Assembly: GCA_946122785.1 (NCBI GenBank)
Contig: CAMGYJ010000003.1
Location: 30,211,811 to 30,275,810 of the forward strand
Length of the DNA: 64,000 bases
Direction of reading: 5' to 3'
DNA from: Linum tenue
Taxonomy: Eukaryota > Streptophyta > Magnoliopsida > Malpighiales > Linaceae
The notes below the pieces were generated by a model. That model worked only from the letters and a program-made list of their open reading frames with translations, had not been told where the DNA came from and ran no database searches. How positions within the stretch are numbered: the stretch's first letter is position 1; every line of letters starts with the position of its first letter. Position numbers and translations under genes: made by a program. Below, piece by piece: positions 35,431-48,250 of the stretch.

Positions 35431-35850
35431 AGTAGATTGATACTTAACCCACGTTCAACGGCGATTTATGTTGTCCCTCTATTGTCGTCGGCATGGCGAA
35501 GCCCAAACGCTTAAGGATAAGTGGCCCCTAACATGCTTTGGGAATAGTCAAGTTGCCGATGATTTCCTCTCCGGTGATCGAAAACCTAGTGAGGATGGCG
35601 ACATCTCGTAGTGTGATCATCATTTCACCCTAAAAAAAGTGGAAGGTATATGTATCGGTACGTCACCTGTATGACATAGCTGTGAGTAGCTCGTTGTCAA
35701 TCTTCATCTTCACGAAGTATCTCACCCTTTCTAACCTCGCCCTTTCCAGATAGAGCACGATTCGGGCGTGAAACGGGGGCAAGCACCCGCTCCCTCTATG
35801 GACGACGGGAACAAGTGAGTCCTACGAAAAAATTCATAAAGTAATTTTGA
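35431..35850 (-). pseudogene. Plant mobile domain relic, N-terminal part
   Basis: The minus strand encodes DNELLTAMSYR, TDTYTFHFF, then GEMMITLRDVAILTRFSITG and EEIIGNLTIP. These match the start of plant mobile domains, usually of the form W-x-TH-FH-xxGE-x-T-TL-DVAxLxGLP. A stop interrupts it. With 33600-33920 it forms one domain in minus-strand order, split by the LTR-like block. Confidence 0.72.
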
Positions 35851-36199
35851 TAGAAATGTTTTAAAATAACTAAAAACATTATTTTAAAGGTAGGGCAAGC
35901 CTGCCGGGTTGTTGTTCCAAATCGCATGGGAATAATGATTTGCTTGCTCAGTTAAATATTGTGCATCCCTCGGGCCAGGTTGGATATAGAATCTAGAATC
36001 GTAAATATCTGCCGCCATCTATCATTTAAATACAAGAAAAATAATATTATTAAATGTGTACACAAATCGTGAAAATACCAAAACAAACTAAGACATTGGT
36101 CTTATAGCGTTTCTCCATGATTCACGTTGATATATCACAACATATAAAATATATAACATACCCTAAGAGCCTCTTCGTCCAATTTTGCATATGTCGGGG

Positions 36200-36478
36200 A
36201 GAGGTTCGACCGTGTTTTTAATCGAAGGTCAAAACACTTACCTAGCACCATAAGGGTCATTTGTCGTGGTTCGTTGGGTGCCTAATTGTCTGCTGGGCAA
36301 CGCGGTGCGAACATCGGAAGATGCTCTCATGCCCATAGTTGGAGGAGGAACATAACACCATTATCTTGCTTTGTACCCATCATTGAGCATCCACATAGTT
36401 TTCGATACAGCATAGACAAAACAACTGATCCCTAACTCTTCACCCCGATCGCATCCCAATCACCGAGGAGCAATGGTC
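36200..36478 (-). pseudogene. Second plant mobile domain relic, truncated by a copia fragment
   Basis: The minus strand reads [38 protein letters not shown] and EHLPMFAPRCPADN, closely parallel to the 33600-33920 copy. Homology ends abruptly at about 36478, where a copia pol tail begins on the plus strand. It is a separate, more diverged copy rather than the same gene. DNA from 35850 to 36200 between the PMD pieces shows no clear coding feature. Confidence 0.68.
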
Positions 36479-37065
36479 TTTTACTTCGTTGCATTGTGAT
36501 AATCAGACAGCTTTGCATATTGTTGCCAACCCGGTATTTCATGAACGAACGAAGTATGTCGAGATGGATTGCTACTTCGTTCGTGAACGTGTTACATTTG
36601 GCGAATTCCCTCCGCAGAAGATTTCCTCTCAAGAGCAAGTTGCTGAGATGTTTACTAAAGAGTTAGGTGCTGATCAGTTTGCATTTCTAACCTCCAAGCT
36701 GGGCCTTCATGACATTCACGCTCCAGCTAGAGGGGGTGTGTTGTGAGAGTACGTACGGAACATGGGGCGTACGTACTGCACGGGGCTTGCTGTTTCTACG
36801 ACTTGTCCTTCTTTGTTCTCTTATATTTGTTTTGGGAAAGTTTAGTACTTTGCAATTCCTAGTTGTGTGAGGAAAATGAATTGCGTGTGGTATATATATG
36901 TTAGCAGCCGAGATGCTTGGTGTGTAAGTGTGGTTAGAGAAAACCGTCATAAAAGTATCAGCCGAAGACTCCTTTGTGAGTGTTCCATGGATTAGTCTCA
37001 TTCTCGCAAACAAGGATACCACGTAAATCGCATGTGTTATTCGTTTATTCCAATATAGATTAGCT
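36479..37065 (+). mobile_element. Ty1/copia tail: RNase H C-terminus, polypurine tract and 3' LTR
   Basis: The plus strand encodes [35 protein letters not shown] and HIDHA-like [15 protein letters not shown], ending [17 protein letters not shown] and a stop. This is the standard end of plant copia polyproteins, including the RNase H CDNQ and ER-KH-E motifs (here T in place of H). A polypurine tract AGAGGGGGTG (36730-36739) leads into TGTTGTGAGAG, the likely LTR start (about 36740). An LTR-like stretch with a TATATATATG box follows to about 37065. The 5' part is missing, cut at the PMD junction. Confidence 0.8.
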
Positions 37066-37177
37066 AGCGAGATTTGTAAATGGTGTTATAAACAATTCTT
37101 GGAGGACTTGGACACAATTAAAAGTAGTGTTCACAATTTAAATTCGTCCTACTTGGTATTACCCAACCTGAACTATG

Positions 37178-37560
37178 TTATGGTGGCCAATATCCCTAGT
37201 AGCATGAAGTGAGACATGTGTATTACTTCAAACCTGCCCCCTCGTTCTTGACCCTTTATACATCAATTTGCCTCAATATCTATTTTTGGTTTTTCTATTT
37301 TGACTTATCTTAACTTATATCTCACCCAATGATACTTTTGATACGTATAATACTTCATCTTTCAACTAATTAAACTCAATTAATCTACATATTATATCAA
37401 TTTTTCATTAATAAACTAATTTATCATAAAAAAATATAATTTTTCTTCAAATAATATATAAGAATGAGTTGACCTGCACCAACTCATACTCTATGTGTAT
37501 TACCGATCCGACACGCGTTTGGTGCCGAATGCGTATGGGTATGGAGGTACCGCCCTGCTC
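37178..37560. mobile_element. Degenerate MITE related to the 3719-4158 element
   Basis: Words such as TATTTTGACTTATCTTAACT, TCAAATAATATATAAG and GACCTGCACC...CCGATCCGACACG parallel the interiors of the elements at 3719-4158 and 4230-4650. The left end TATGGTGGCCAATA resembles their TATGGCAAT terminus. No right end or TSD could be assigned. Confidence 0.35.
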
Positions 37561-38223
37561 TGTCACATTACATTCACTAAGTAAAAGTGTAGTTGCATGC
37601 GAAAGGATTCGAAAAATTATGAATGTCTTAAAGGATTCGATATGACATTTCTAAAGTTATATAGATATGAATAAATTAATTTATATTAAAAACTAGACTT
37701 TAGCAATGTGTTCTTTCCTATTACAACTTTGGAGAAGAAGGCAATAACAAAAAAAAAATGTTAGAAACAAACTCCGTAAGTAGAGAAGAAAAAAAGATAA
37801 AAAAGAAGTTAGAGAGATACAAGTCCATCTATCCCCTCAATGTGACAATAACAAAGAGAACCGGTTGGCGAAAGAGTTTTTTCTCGTAGTTGGCTTCATA
37901 CTATCATTTCAAAAATCCTCTTTCAACAAGATTTAGCGAGACCAAATCTGCCATTTTTGTTGCTCGAAAGAGCAACAACCTTAAAACAATAAAAGAAATA
38001 CAAGAAAAAGAAAGTGAAGAACATACGTATATCTTTGTAATAATCCAAACGAGGAATTCGCTTGGAAATAACAAGAAGATAAACCAATACCATCTTCATT
38101 TCAACCTTGGTCTCTAAATTCATAATCCCTCCTCCTATGTCAAGCCTATGAGTAATTGACAAAAAAGGCGATTTTCATAACAAGAGTGAATCTTCTCCCC
38201 CATAACCCATTTGTTTGGATGTA
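37561..38223 (+). promoter_or_regulatory. Upstream region of the rhomboid gene
   Basis: AT-rich DNA before the start codon at 38224, with an A-rich run near 37750 and a TATAAAA-free proximal region. It presumably contains promoter and 5' UTR. A 79-codon minus-strand ORF here has no recognisable features. Confidence 0.35.
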
Positions 38224-41200
38224 ATGGGGAGAGAATATGCAAACAACAATGCTTTCGAAATCAAGGTTCATCATTCACGCCCATCTCTAGTTGAAGACCC
38301 GACAATATCAACTTTGGAGCAGCAACAACGTCGTCGCAATCAACACCAAAGACACGAAACCAGCGGTGGCGACTTTAAGCCCTTCAAACCGTGGTTCCCC
38401 TGGTTGGTTCCACTGTTCGTGGTGGCTAATGTTGTTCTTTTCATCATCGTTATGTATGTGAACAATTGTCCAAAGAGGTCCACAAACTGCGTTGCTGGAT
38501 TTCTTGGGAGATTTGCTTTCCAGCCATTGAAAGAAAATCCTCTTCTTGGGCCCTCCTCCGATACGTTAGTCCCTTTTATTTCTTTTTTTTTTTCCTTAAA
38601 GAAGATCACATAAGATTATGGATAGCCAATGTCATTGATGTTCTATTTTCTTACATGTCATTGATGTTCCTTTCTAAACATCAATGGTATGTTTGATTCT
38701 CGAGTCTAGACGGATTGTTACGTCGTTATTCAAACAAGTTCTTGAGAATTTTCTTCAATTACGAATAAACATTAATTTTTATATTATGACGAATGATTTT
38801 GCAAGTCCATCAAATTTTACATATTGTTAAAGAAAGAATTCCAACTTTTTTTGTTCTTAATTTCAGGTTGTTGAAAATGGGTGCAATGGAAGTGGAGAAA
38901 GTGGTGAAGGGACATCAAGGATGGCGTCTTATTTCTTGCATTTGGTTGCATGCTGGGGTTTTCCATTTGCTTGCTAATATGATCAGTCTTTTAATCATTG
39001 GCATTCGTCTTGAGAAAGAATTTGGGTTTAGTATGTCTGTAACTTTCAAAGAGTAAATATTTTATTTTATAGTGTGATCCGTTGCGTGCTAGTGTTTTTG
39101 AAAAATTATCTAAAAGAAATTTATTGATAGTTTTTAAGTTTAATTTTCTTGTGCATGCATCTTTCTCTTCCCACATATGTTAATGCCTTAAACCATTCAT
39201 GCAACTTATTCTAGTTTAATTTCAAGATCGAAACAATGTTCATCCTCTAATGATATGGTTGAAAGATCCATTATCTCGGTTTCTAGGGTTGTTTGCACGG
39301 TGAATGTAAAAAATATTCATTTAGAAATATAGATATTGTTATTTTTTTCATGAGTTTTTCAAAGATAGATTGTACCAATTGCACTTTTTATATTATTACC
39401 CATGAGCACTTCTACTATGCTATATAGCATTGATGCTTTAATGTACAACTTGAAGTTGTACCATAAAATTTAATGTATAAGTTTAGGTTGTACCATAAAG
39501 GGTTTTGTATACTTATGTTATGGTACAACATTACAACTTGAAGTTGTACCATCACATAAGATACAAATTTAAGTTGTACCATAAAAGAATTTGCACAAAA
39601 AGTATAGGTACAATCTGAAGTTGTACCATAACGTTAAATGTACAATTTCAAATTGTACCACAAAGGCAAAAACCTATAGCACCAATGCTATATACCATTG
39701 TAAAATTCCTCTATTACCCATTTACACTTAATAGTTTAATTCATTTTGTTTTGTATGCTAACATCATATCTTAATTAATTCATTTATTCCTAGTTACTTT
39801 TTATTTAGTTTTCTGGACCATACCTTAATTAGTATAATCTATACAATTTTCTATTTGAAGCAATACTAAATATATGCTACAAATATATAATGCTCGAAGG
39901 ATGTATTCAACATTCACCATGAATTTTTAAGTGCATATGAAAATTTACTTAATTTCAACAATCATTTTTATAAATTAATATGGATAATTTCCATTTGAAT
40001 GTTTAGGAGAAAAAAAATTAAAATATATGTTGGAATTTTGGAGAACTAGTTAGTGGCATAGTTGGATTGTGAGATAAAAATTGAGTCATTTCAAATGATT
40101 GTGCCTCGATCATTTGATGTAACGAAATGACTTATTTATTTTTTGGTTATAGAAACAAGTCATTGATAACCAAATTACTCATTCAAATATACCACATCGA
40201 CATTTAAAAAGTAGCTTCTGCAATAAACTTACTTATAGATACATTTATTTATCCACACACTTTTGGTTGACATTAGAATATTTACATATACTAATCTACA
40301 TAATGAAATGAAACTTGGATATAATTAACCCCTTGTTTTGTTATGTACTTTTGCAGTTCGAATAGGGTTGGTCTATGTTCTATCTGGTTTCGGTGGAAGT
40401 TTGATGTCGGCTCTTTTCCTTGAGTTGGGTATTTCAGTTGGTGCTTCTGGTGCCCTTTTTGGTTTACTTGGTGCCATGCTTTCAGAGCTTATCACAAACT
40501 GGACAATATATGCAAATAAGGTAATATATATGATCTAATTATTTATTGAGAACATTAAGTTTTAATCTCTAGATGGTTAGATAAAAATATTATGAAATGT
40601 GGGTATATGCAGCTTGCAGCATTTTCGACCCTGGTCATCATCGTCTTACTAAATTTAGCAGTCGGGCTTCTCCCACATGTGGACAATTTTGCGCATATTG
40701 GAGGTTTCATCTCTGGCTTCCTTCTGGGTTTCATTTTCTTAATCCGGCCGCAGTTTGGGTGGGTTAGCCAAAAAACTTGTCCTCCAGGTTACATTGCACC
40801 CCCTGCGAAATCTAAATACAAGGCATATCAGTATGTGCTCCTTGCTATATCCTTGACACTTTTGATTACTGGGTAAGAATCTAGCATCACATTGTTTATG
40901 ATTGAAAATGAGAGGAGCATGTTCCAATAATATGTTGAAGGGATATGTGCTATGAATTTACATCCTTGCAGATTTGCCATCGGACTGTTGGATCTTTTTA
41001 AAGGAGTTAATGTGAATGAACATTGTCCTTGGTGTCAGTACATGACATGTGTGCCTACCCCATTATGGAGTTGCAAATCACCAGAAGTATATTGTCAGGT
41101 AATAGTATTTTTTTCTCTCCAACGTTGAAGAGTTTGTTGATATCTAATTTGTTACATAGTTTGTCATAATGCATCATATTGGTAGATAACATAAATAGTT

Positions 41201-41506
41201 AATTGAGAATCACTTGTGTGCACATACACACGAGAGGAGTCCATATCAGTTGGTACACAACGGGTTCGAATTGGTGACTAGAGATATACTTATTGGTTTT
41301 AGGTGGTATTATATCCGTATTACCAACTTGATTGTTACTCATTGTCATGGCGAAAATTTAAATACATTTATGTTTCATTGCAGTCATCGCAGTTTGGGCC
41401 TCAGTTGAATCTTACTTGCTTGTCTACTGGAAAAAGTGGCACATACATTCTTCCAGATGACAATCCTACCCATCTTCAAGTCTTATGCTCTCAACTTTGC
41501 CAATGA
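38224..41506 (+). CDS. Rhomboid-family intramembrane serine protease (RBL type)
   Basis: Rhomboids cut substrate proteins within or near membrane segments; plant RBLs of this type act in secretory-pathway membranes. Six exons join in frame to 392 residues: 38224-38564, 38867-39030, 40357-40520, 40613-40872, 40972-41098 and 41384-41506. A cytosolic N-terminus (about 75 residues, Gln/Arg-rich) precedes the first membrane segment [18 protein letters not shown]. The motif [20 protein letters not shown] supplies H142, H147 and N151. GASGALFG supplies the nucleophile S199, and [14 protein letters not shown] the general base H251. The catalytic set is therefore complete. The C-terminus after the last membrane segment is Cys-rich ([17 protein letters not shown]), as in plant RBLs. 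The long intron 2 (1.3 kb) contains a Mutator-like MITE. The ATG chosen is the first in the exon. Assignment to a particular RBL number is not possible. Confidence 0.93.
39403..39711. mobile_element. Mutator-like MITE in rhomboid intron 2
   Basis: The 309-bp block has imperfect TIRs. The left end TGAGCACTTCTACTATGC leads into TATATAGCATTGATGCTTTA; the right end, reverse-complemented, reads GAGGAATTTTACAATGG, then TATATAGCATTGGTGCTATA. A perfect 9-bp direct repeat TATTACCCA flanks it (39394-39402 and 39712-39720). The interior repeats AAGTTGTACCAT about seven times with small variations. Confidence 0.8.
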
Positions 41507-44500
41507 GATAGATGCTCGTTTAAATATGAAGCGTGTTTATTTTGTAACAAATTTATGAGAGCTTCATATCATTAGTAATATCACATTTATGTAATTTATG
41601 TAGAAAAGTTCATTTTGTGGCTATTATTTTTTCTAGCAAGGAGTTGATTTATTTACATTTATTTAGCTTTCGAGAAAAGAAATAGGTAATTGAAATCATG
41701 CTTTGACACATCAATCGCACTCCAAGTCTTAAACATAAGGCATATCATAAGAGTTTATTTAACAAGTGGGTGCTTCCATATAGGGTTGAAACTATGTCGA
41801 GCAGTGATTCCCAAATAATCGATAGCTCTATGGACTCCGCCGACTTCTAAAACAAAGGTCTTGTCATCTCATCTCAATTTTTTTGGTTGGATATATAGTT
41901 AATAGAAGATACCCATACTCACATGGAGACTTTGAATTTTGGGGTAACATTTAGTTCAATTTTGACTAGATAACGAATGACTATAAGGTAGCTTTTGCAT
42001 ACATATAATCGGACCGCTTAGCCTCTTGATGAATGACTTGGGTGTACAGATTGTGGAATGATTTATGGAGGTGCCTTAACCATGACGAAGTAGAATGATT
42101 CATTGGGCGGTTTAGTAATCTTGGCCAAATAGTTCATGTTTTCAACTCGTGAGGGTTGAGGATCGAGAATATCATTGGTGGACTGATCTAAACATTTCTA
42201 GTGGTTTTTTTCACATTGATTTCATTCAAGCATGAGTCTGGAATCATTCTGGGGAATCTGGAGGCATAACATTTACAGGATATTAGCTCCATAAAACAAA
42301 AAAGGAGTGTGCTTGATAGCATCTTACTTTGGTTACTAGTTTGAATATAATTATGAGGTGACGCTGGATGATTTCTTCTAAGTGTGGATGGTGTTGGATG
42401 ACATTGACTCGGGAGAGGAGAATACTTTGGGATATGGGTAGATAAATCTCTACCTCCTTGTTCCTTTGAAGACATTGAGTGTTGGAAGTACGCCAACTTG
42501 TTCACTCGAGAGATTCTTGAAGATCAATGTGATTGGATTGATGAAGAGAAAGAAGAGTGAAGTAGTATCAACACTGATACTTAATTTTGTCCTTTAGAAG
42601 TGGTAACATATGTTCCTTCAAAATTTTCGTTATTTCGAGCATAAAATAACAGGTTTTGACTATTTCCCTAAATTTTGATGAAAATTTAGGGGTTTAGAAC
42701 TTAGGTGATCACAAGGGTTATTCTTGTATTGGGATGGTGGCTGAAATTCTCTTTCTTAATTAACTAGAATTAAGAAGGAAAAATGGATGTGGATAATGAA
42801 GACGCTACCGAATTAAATGTAAACCAAAATCAAGTGATCATATCTACATATTATCTTAAAATTTTATACACTTATACATAAAATCAAACAAACTATCTTC
42901 CCTTCCAATGGGCCGACACCCTTATCGATAAATTGATTATTGGGCTTGGAATTCGGTTCCAATTTCCTAGTCAAACCAAAACCGGATTGCCATCAATCCA
43001 ATCCAATCCGATTTGCGGTTGTAGTGTGCACACAAAAAAACCAAAAAACTTGATAGTTAATTTGGGAAGTGATGCGAGGTCGACGACTTTGATTTTTTTT
43101 TCCCTCTCAAGTCAATTTAAACGTCACCATTTATAGTTAATTTGAGTGTATCAGATTTTTTGGTCAAAACCTTATTGCATTCAATCTGGTTTGGTTAAAA
43201 CTGGGTAACAATTCAATCCCGTCTTGGATCGTGGGATTTTTCAATACGTTTTTTAAAAATGGGTCAACACAGGCTCGTTTAGTTCCCCAGGTCCGCCTCA
43301 ATCGCCCACCTCATCTCCTTGCCCAACACCTTCGCCCATCTCAAGCCTTTCCATATGTACGATATCATCGTCAAGAATCGGTCCTTCTTTTAAATTCGCC
43401 ATCCTTAAACTGCATGCAGGTTTGATCAATTTGCTATTGTTTCAAGCTTGTGTGATGTCCTCTTTTCTTAGTTTGTGTTTCTTCTCTTCGTGATCGATGG
43501 AAACTGTGTGATTGCAGAGACAACAACATATGGAAAGTTTATAATTATGTTACGGTTACTAGAAATGATGTCCATGGCTCTCCCTTTTCTTCATCTCTTC
43601 AACCCTTTGGAGTTTTGAATTGGATTTAATTTGGTATGGTGTGTCAACCCTTTATTTCCTTATTTCAATGAGTTGGGTCAATATGGACAATGACAGGAAA
43701 CCCTCATTTCAATAACTATAGCTCCTCCATCTGCTATAGGATGGAGAACAGATGGAGTTTGTACAACTAGGCAGTGAGCGTTGGAATGTTTTGTCAAAAT
43801 GAGATTGGTGATGATGTCCTGTGTTTGCACTGGCAGCTCACCTCTGCGGTCTCATAGTATATCATGTGAGTGCATGCGTTTGCGTGAGACGTCCCATTCT
43901 CCACGTCGCCATAACTGCTTGCTTTTTTAGTTTTCTTGATACCCATCTCTCTTGTTGACTTCTCTTTTATTGGGTACATAGATGAACTCTTTTGCTCTTT
44001 TAGCTGGCTAACTAAGGTTGTAGCCTGTGTATATAGCTACAACTCTAACCCCTGTGTTTTTAATTTGGTTGTTATGCATAGCAGCTTATAGATACATCTA
44101 TATATACGGTGGCGTATTCTGTGCACACTTTTTTTTTTTTTTTTTTGCATTTAATGCACTCGTTTCATAATCGTCATTTCGAGCATGCGATTCATGTCAA
44201 CACGGTATCAATCATCACTTATGAAGTTATGAACAAGAAACACATGAATTTGAAAAGAAAAAAAAAACAAAATCAAGATTTACTTTAATTTGAAGAATTT
44301 AGACATTTCCAAGCTAAACCCACTGAACTTAGAAAACAACCATCTCACATATCAAATTGGGATCCCAAGCTGCAAACTCTAGAGCCTTCGATGAGCAAGC
44401 CCTGAAATGGTAAACCTAAAAAACGAAAACGAAGACAAGCTCAAAGATGGAGATGGAAGGCTACAACGGCTGGAAAGAAGAGAAAATGACTAGAAATTTC

Positions 44501-45279
44501 CAATGAAAACAGCACAAAGAAAAGGCAAGTTGCGGGGAAAAAGAAAAAAAAGCATTAAAATGGGTTGACGCCGGTCACCAGAAGGTGTCGGTAGCCACCC
44601 CCTATAAGAAGAAAGCGAAAGCAACTATGAGAGAAGAGAGCGCAATTTTGAAGAAAAAAAATATAGTGAGAGAAGGGAAAGAAAATGGTTATATATGTCT
44701 TGCATTACAATAGCATAAAACACTACCTAGATATGTCTATCTCTTACATGTGAAGTCTCCTTCATTCTCCTTCACTTATCCAAATAATATTTTATAAATA
44801 AAAACAATCAACATCAATATTTTGAGAAAAAATTAAATTATATATTTCAAGAATTGAAGATAAGATTGTTTGGGATTGTGCAAGTGAATTTTCTTCAAAC
44901 TGCATATGGGTTGATTTGGAAATACCACATCACAAATTCCACTATCCTTATCCCTTGACAAACATGATATTTGGGTAAAAATACCACAACATATTATGAT
45001 ATTTAATAATTAAGTCTGTTATATTTTACTCAAATACCACATTTCAAAATTATCAATGTTGACATAACAAACATGTCACACTTTATTGGTTTAACCGATA
45101 TTAGATAATTAAACAACCGTTTACTAAAATATTTTTGGGCTAATACCACTGGAAATACCAATCTTTAGCGCAAGTGTCATTTATATTACGTAACTTCATT
45201 AAATACAAAAATATTCCAACCTATTAAGTGTTTGCGTCATTTGTGTTAAGCAAAGTTTTGTTGACCGTAAGAACTAACA
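41507..45279. other. Long intergenic region without a recognised gene
   Basis: After the rhomboid 3' UTR I see no splice-supported gene. A broken frame around 41880-42560 (plus) gives words such as VEYHWWTDL and FTREILEDQCDWIDEEKEE, possibly an old transposon ORF I cannot place. From 42930 to 43290 there is CAATCCAATCCAATCC-type repetition. A T17-18 run lies near 44131. From 44940 to 45240 the word AATACCACA recurs. Confidence 0.35.
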
Positions 45280-45287
45280 GTTGACCT

Positions 45288-45989
45288 TAGGGATGGCAAT
45301 GGGTCGGGTTGGGTCGGGTTTTGCCAAACCCAAACCCAAACCCATGGGTTTATCTTTGAAAAAAACCCGGGATAAAACCCACTGGGTTTGAAAAACTCAA
45401 ACCCAACCCAACCCGTTGGGTATCCGCGGGTTCATGGGTACCCACGGGTTTTGTCGTAAAAAATTTACAATTACAAGTTCTTATCAAAATTAAAGTCAAA
45501 TAACAATCTTTCAATACAAATTATCCATATATAAAACACCATTCTAGAAAATTCAAGCAAATCACAAATTAACTATACAAATTGTTCAACACCAATCTAG
45601 AGAACTCAAAAAAATTGAAGCAAATCACAAATTTTCCATAAATAACATGTTTAATTGAAAGCTTCTTCCTTTCAATTAAGTTTCTTTACACTCCACTTCA
45701 TAACATCAACTTCATTCTACACAATTAAAAAGAAAAAATTAGACATGTCTCCACAAACATAAATAAAATTAGTTGTTTAGAATATTAAATATACCGAATA
45801 AAATAATTATATGGGTGGGCGGGTACCCACGGGCCGGGTTCACCTAAACCCAAACCCAACCCAACCCGTTGAATACTGAACGGGTTTAAACCCAAACCCG
45901 GCCCAAAACCAGTCAACACGGATTTTACCCGCGTTGACCGGGTTGGGTCGGGTGGGTACCCGTGGGTTCGGGTTTTGTTGCCATCCCTA
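45288..45989. mobile_element. Non-autonomous hAT element, TAGGGATGGCAA family, copy 1
   Basis: The 702-bp element has ends TAGGGATGGCAATGGGTCGG and (reverse complement) TAGGGATGGCAACAAAACCC. TTGACCT occurs immediately before the left end (45281-45287) and 3 bp after the right end (45993-45999), so the TSD seems to have gained about 2 bases. The interior matches the 62237-62922 element in the opposite orientation, for example the ATTAGACATGTCTCCACAAA stretch. Confidence 0.85.
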
Positions 45990-46050
45990 GACTTGACCTA
46001 ATGGCGGTCACCCTTTGACTAATCATTGATGAAGTGGCACCTATGTGAAG

Positions 46051-47665
46051 TCAAATTTCACTTGATTGATTGTCTTCAACCAATCTAAAGTCTAAACCCA
46101 ACACTGAATCATTTGATCCCAGACTCAAAATTCTCATATCATAGGTAAATTTTTGTCCTTGAATTTTCCAACAAAACTCCTTGCAGACCAAGTTGCTAAT
46201 GAACATGGTACCATCTGCTAATTTAACTCTCAAAGGATTAGGGGCCTGAACCAACTGACATTGAGATCCCTTGCCTTCTTTTCACTGAAAAAAGTATGAG
46301 TGCTACCAGTGTGAATTAGTATGAAAATATTTTCCTTCTTAACCTTACACTTGACAATTAAGGAATTGGACAGTCCCCCACTACTCAGAGCCTACATGGA
46401 CACTTCGACCAATTCTTGTTGCGTTGAATACGTTTTTGGTTCTGCCATATCCTCCTCATCCATTACACTCCATTCTTCAGGAACAACAACATCTTCATCA
46501 TTAGTCTACAACACATCAAGTTGATTTTTGCTTCACATACATGCTCGTAATAGTACTTATCACAACACTTGTAACAAGTTCCTCTAGCCGCATTCCCTTT
46601 TGGATTCAGTATTGGTGGTTTAACCCTTCCTGGAGGTCGAGAATTGGAGCCCTCCCATATTTTGGGAGATGGTCTTCTGTTACTGTTGGATGTAGCCATG
46701 GGACGAAAATTAGTATTGGTATTACTATGCCACTTCTTTCGTCGAGCTTCATTCGAGGCTTCCTTTAACTGTGCCAATTGAAAAGCATCCGCTAAAGACT
46801 GCGAATTCCACATCGTCATTACTGGCTGGAGTTCCTCCACCAATCCACTGATAAAACTGCTGATGAGTAGATCTAATCTATAGTTGGATTAAATCTAGCC
46901 ATTAAGGACCTTAGTTCCTTGAATTTCTCCTAGGTAATCCGCTAAAGATTCTCACTACCTGAGTTTGTTGAACTCAGCTATCACACCACCATTAGTACGA
47001 TTACCAAATCGCTGGCACAAAGCAGCCACAAATGCCTCCCATACTAAATCATGTTCCATATTTCCAACATTTAAACCAAATATCCGCTCGACATTAGAAA
47101 TAAATCACAACCAGAATAACTTTCCTTTCATTAGGGATTGCATGTATCTCAAACAACTTTTCGCATTCTCTACGATCTTCTCTATTAAAAGAGGGTAAGT
47201 GTAACCAAGGCATTTGATGATTGTTACCTCGGGCTCGGAGCTTGTAAGTTCTCTCGCTCTGCGACCTGATGATTCGAAGCTGGTACCTTAGGTGTGTGCA
47301 CTGCGGCAGGGTTAACTCCCCTGAAATCTAGATTTGGCAAAGGTAGAATGCCTCGAACTCCATTCCTGGCAATGGCTCCCGTCGGCCTAGGTGGAGCTAT
47401 GAGCTATCAATTAAAGCACCTCACGGATATCTTGAGTGAATTGCTCGAAGTGATTGTCCAATCGAGCTTCCATTTCGGTGAAGCGATTCACCGAGGGAGC
47501 TTCCAGCCCATCCAATCGAGCAGTGAGAGTGACGAATTGCTGAGAATGGCCTTCTGCGCGAGCCATGATTTCCTGTAACTGATCAATATGGTTGTGCACC
47601 AGCGCACGAACGTCTGCAATCTTGTCGTTGAGCTCTGCTTCAGCCTGAGTGGTAGACGCCATCAA
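46051..47665 (-). pseudogene. Ty3-type retrotransposon relic: gag and protease
   Basis: In minus-strand order: a coiled-coil gag start ELNDKIADVRALVHNHIDQL (47665 downwards), then degraded capsid, then QSLADAFQLAQLKEASNEAR leading to a zinc knuckle CYKCCDKYYYEHVC (about 46580), then an aspartic-protease stretch ending in SVLGLDFRL (to about 46051). The order gag, zinc knuckle, protease is that of Ty3 elements. Stops and frameshifts separate the pieces, and no reverse transcriptase follows. The hAT element 45288-45989 lies just past the break. Confidence 0.75.
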
Positions 47666-48250
47666 ATTGGTTAAACGTTTCGATTGTTCCTCTAGTGTTA
47701 GCCAGTGCTACCAAGACAGTCACTGATAGCACATTGTCACCCCTGAGAGAGCTGGATCATCTTGGCTAGTGTTTGGCTACCGAGAAAAAAGAGAGAAAAT
47801 GGTAGAAAGTAGAGAAAGAAGACAGAGACAAAGAGACAGAGAGAGTTAGAGAGAGAGAGGAAAAGGGGGAAAGTATGTTATTATCATTCAGAATGTCGTT
47901 ACAGTCATTTGGGCAGGATCTTTATAGCCTGGCAAATAACCATTCAGTCTTCAACTTCTTTACAAACTAATCCATTATTCTCCCTACACTTCTAATTCTG
48001 TACATTTAAGGACATTCTTTATAGTACACTATTGGTTTGATGGATTAGAGCTTCTTCTAGAGTTTCCCTTTCGTTCCCTTCATTTCCATATAGCTTATTG
48101 CAAAGATTCAGCTGAAGGGATATGGTGCAGAGATCTGGTGCGGGTAAACCAAACCCTTATTCGGTCACCCGACTCTCATTAGCAGCTAAATAACTGAGTC
48201 ATACTAGTTTGATGACCGGCTTCCTATTGTTGGTCGGGCCGAGCGGTTGA
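47666..48250 (-). mobile_element. Probable leader and 5' LTR of the gag relic
   Basis: Upstream of the gag start, minus strand, is a CT-rich (plus-strand GA-rich) stretch at 47770-47880 and a GGCTATAAA box at about 47922-47930. This layout suits an LTR promoter and R-U5. The opposite LTR was not found, so the borders are unknown. Confidence 0.4.

Noticed and set aside
36900..37065. Exact 3' end of the copia LTR
   Set aside because: No second LTR or TSD is available to fix the end, so only an approximate limit is given.
42188..42505. 105-codon minus-strand frame rich in Ser/Pro
   Set aside because: No family resemblance, no promoter or splice support, and it lies in decayed intergenic DNA.
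44129..44148. Poly-T run as a retroposed poly(A) tail
   Set aside because: No adjacent cDNA-like sequence or flanking direct repeat could be identified.
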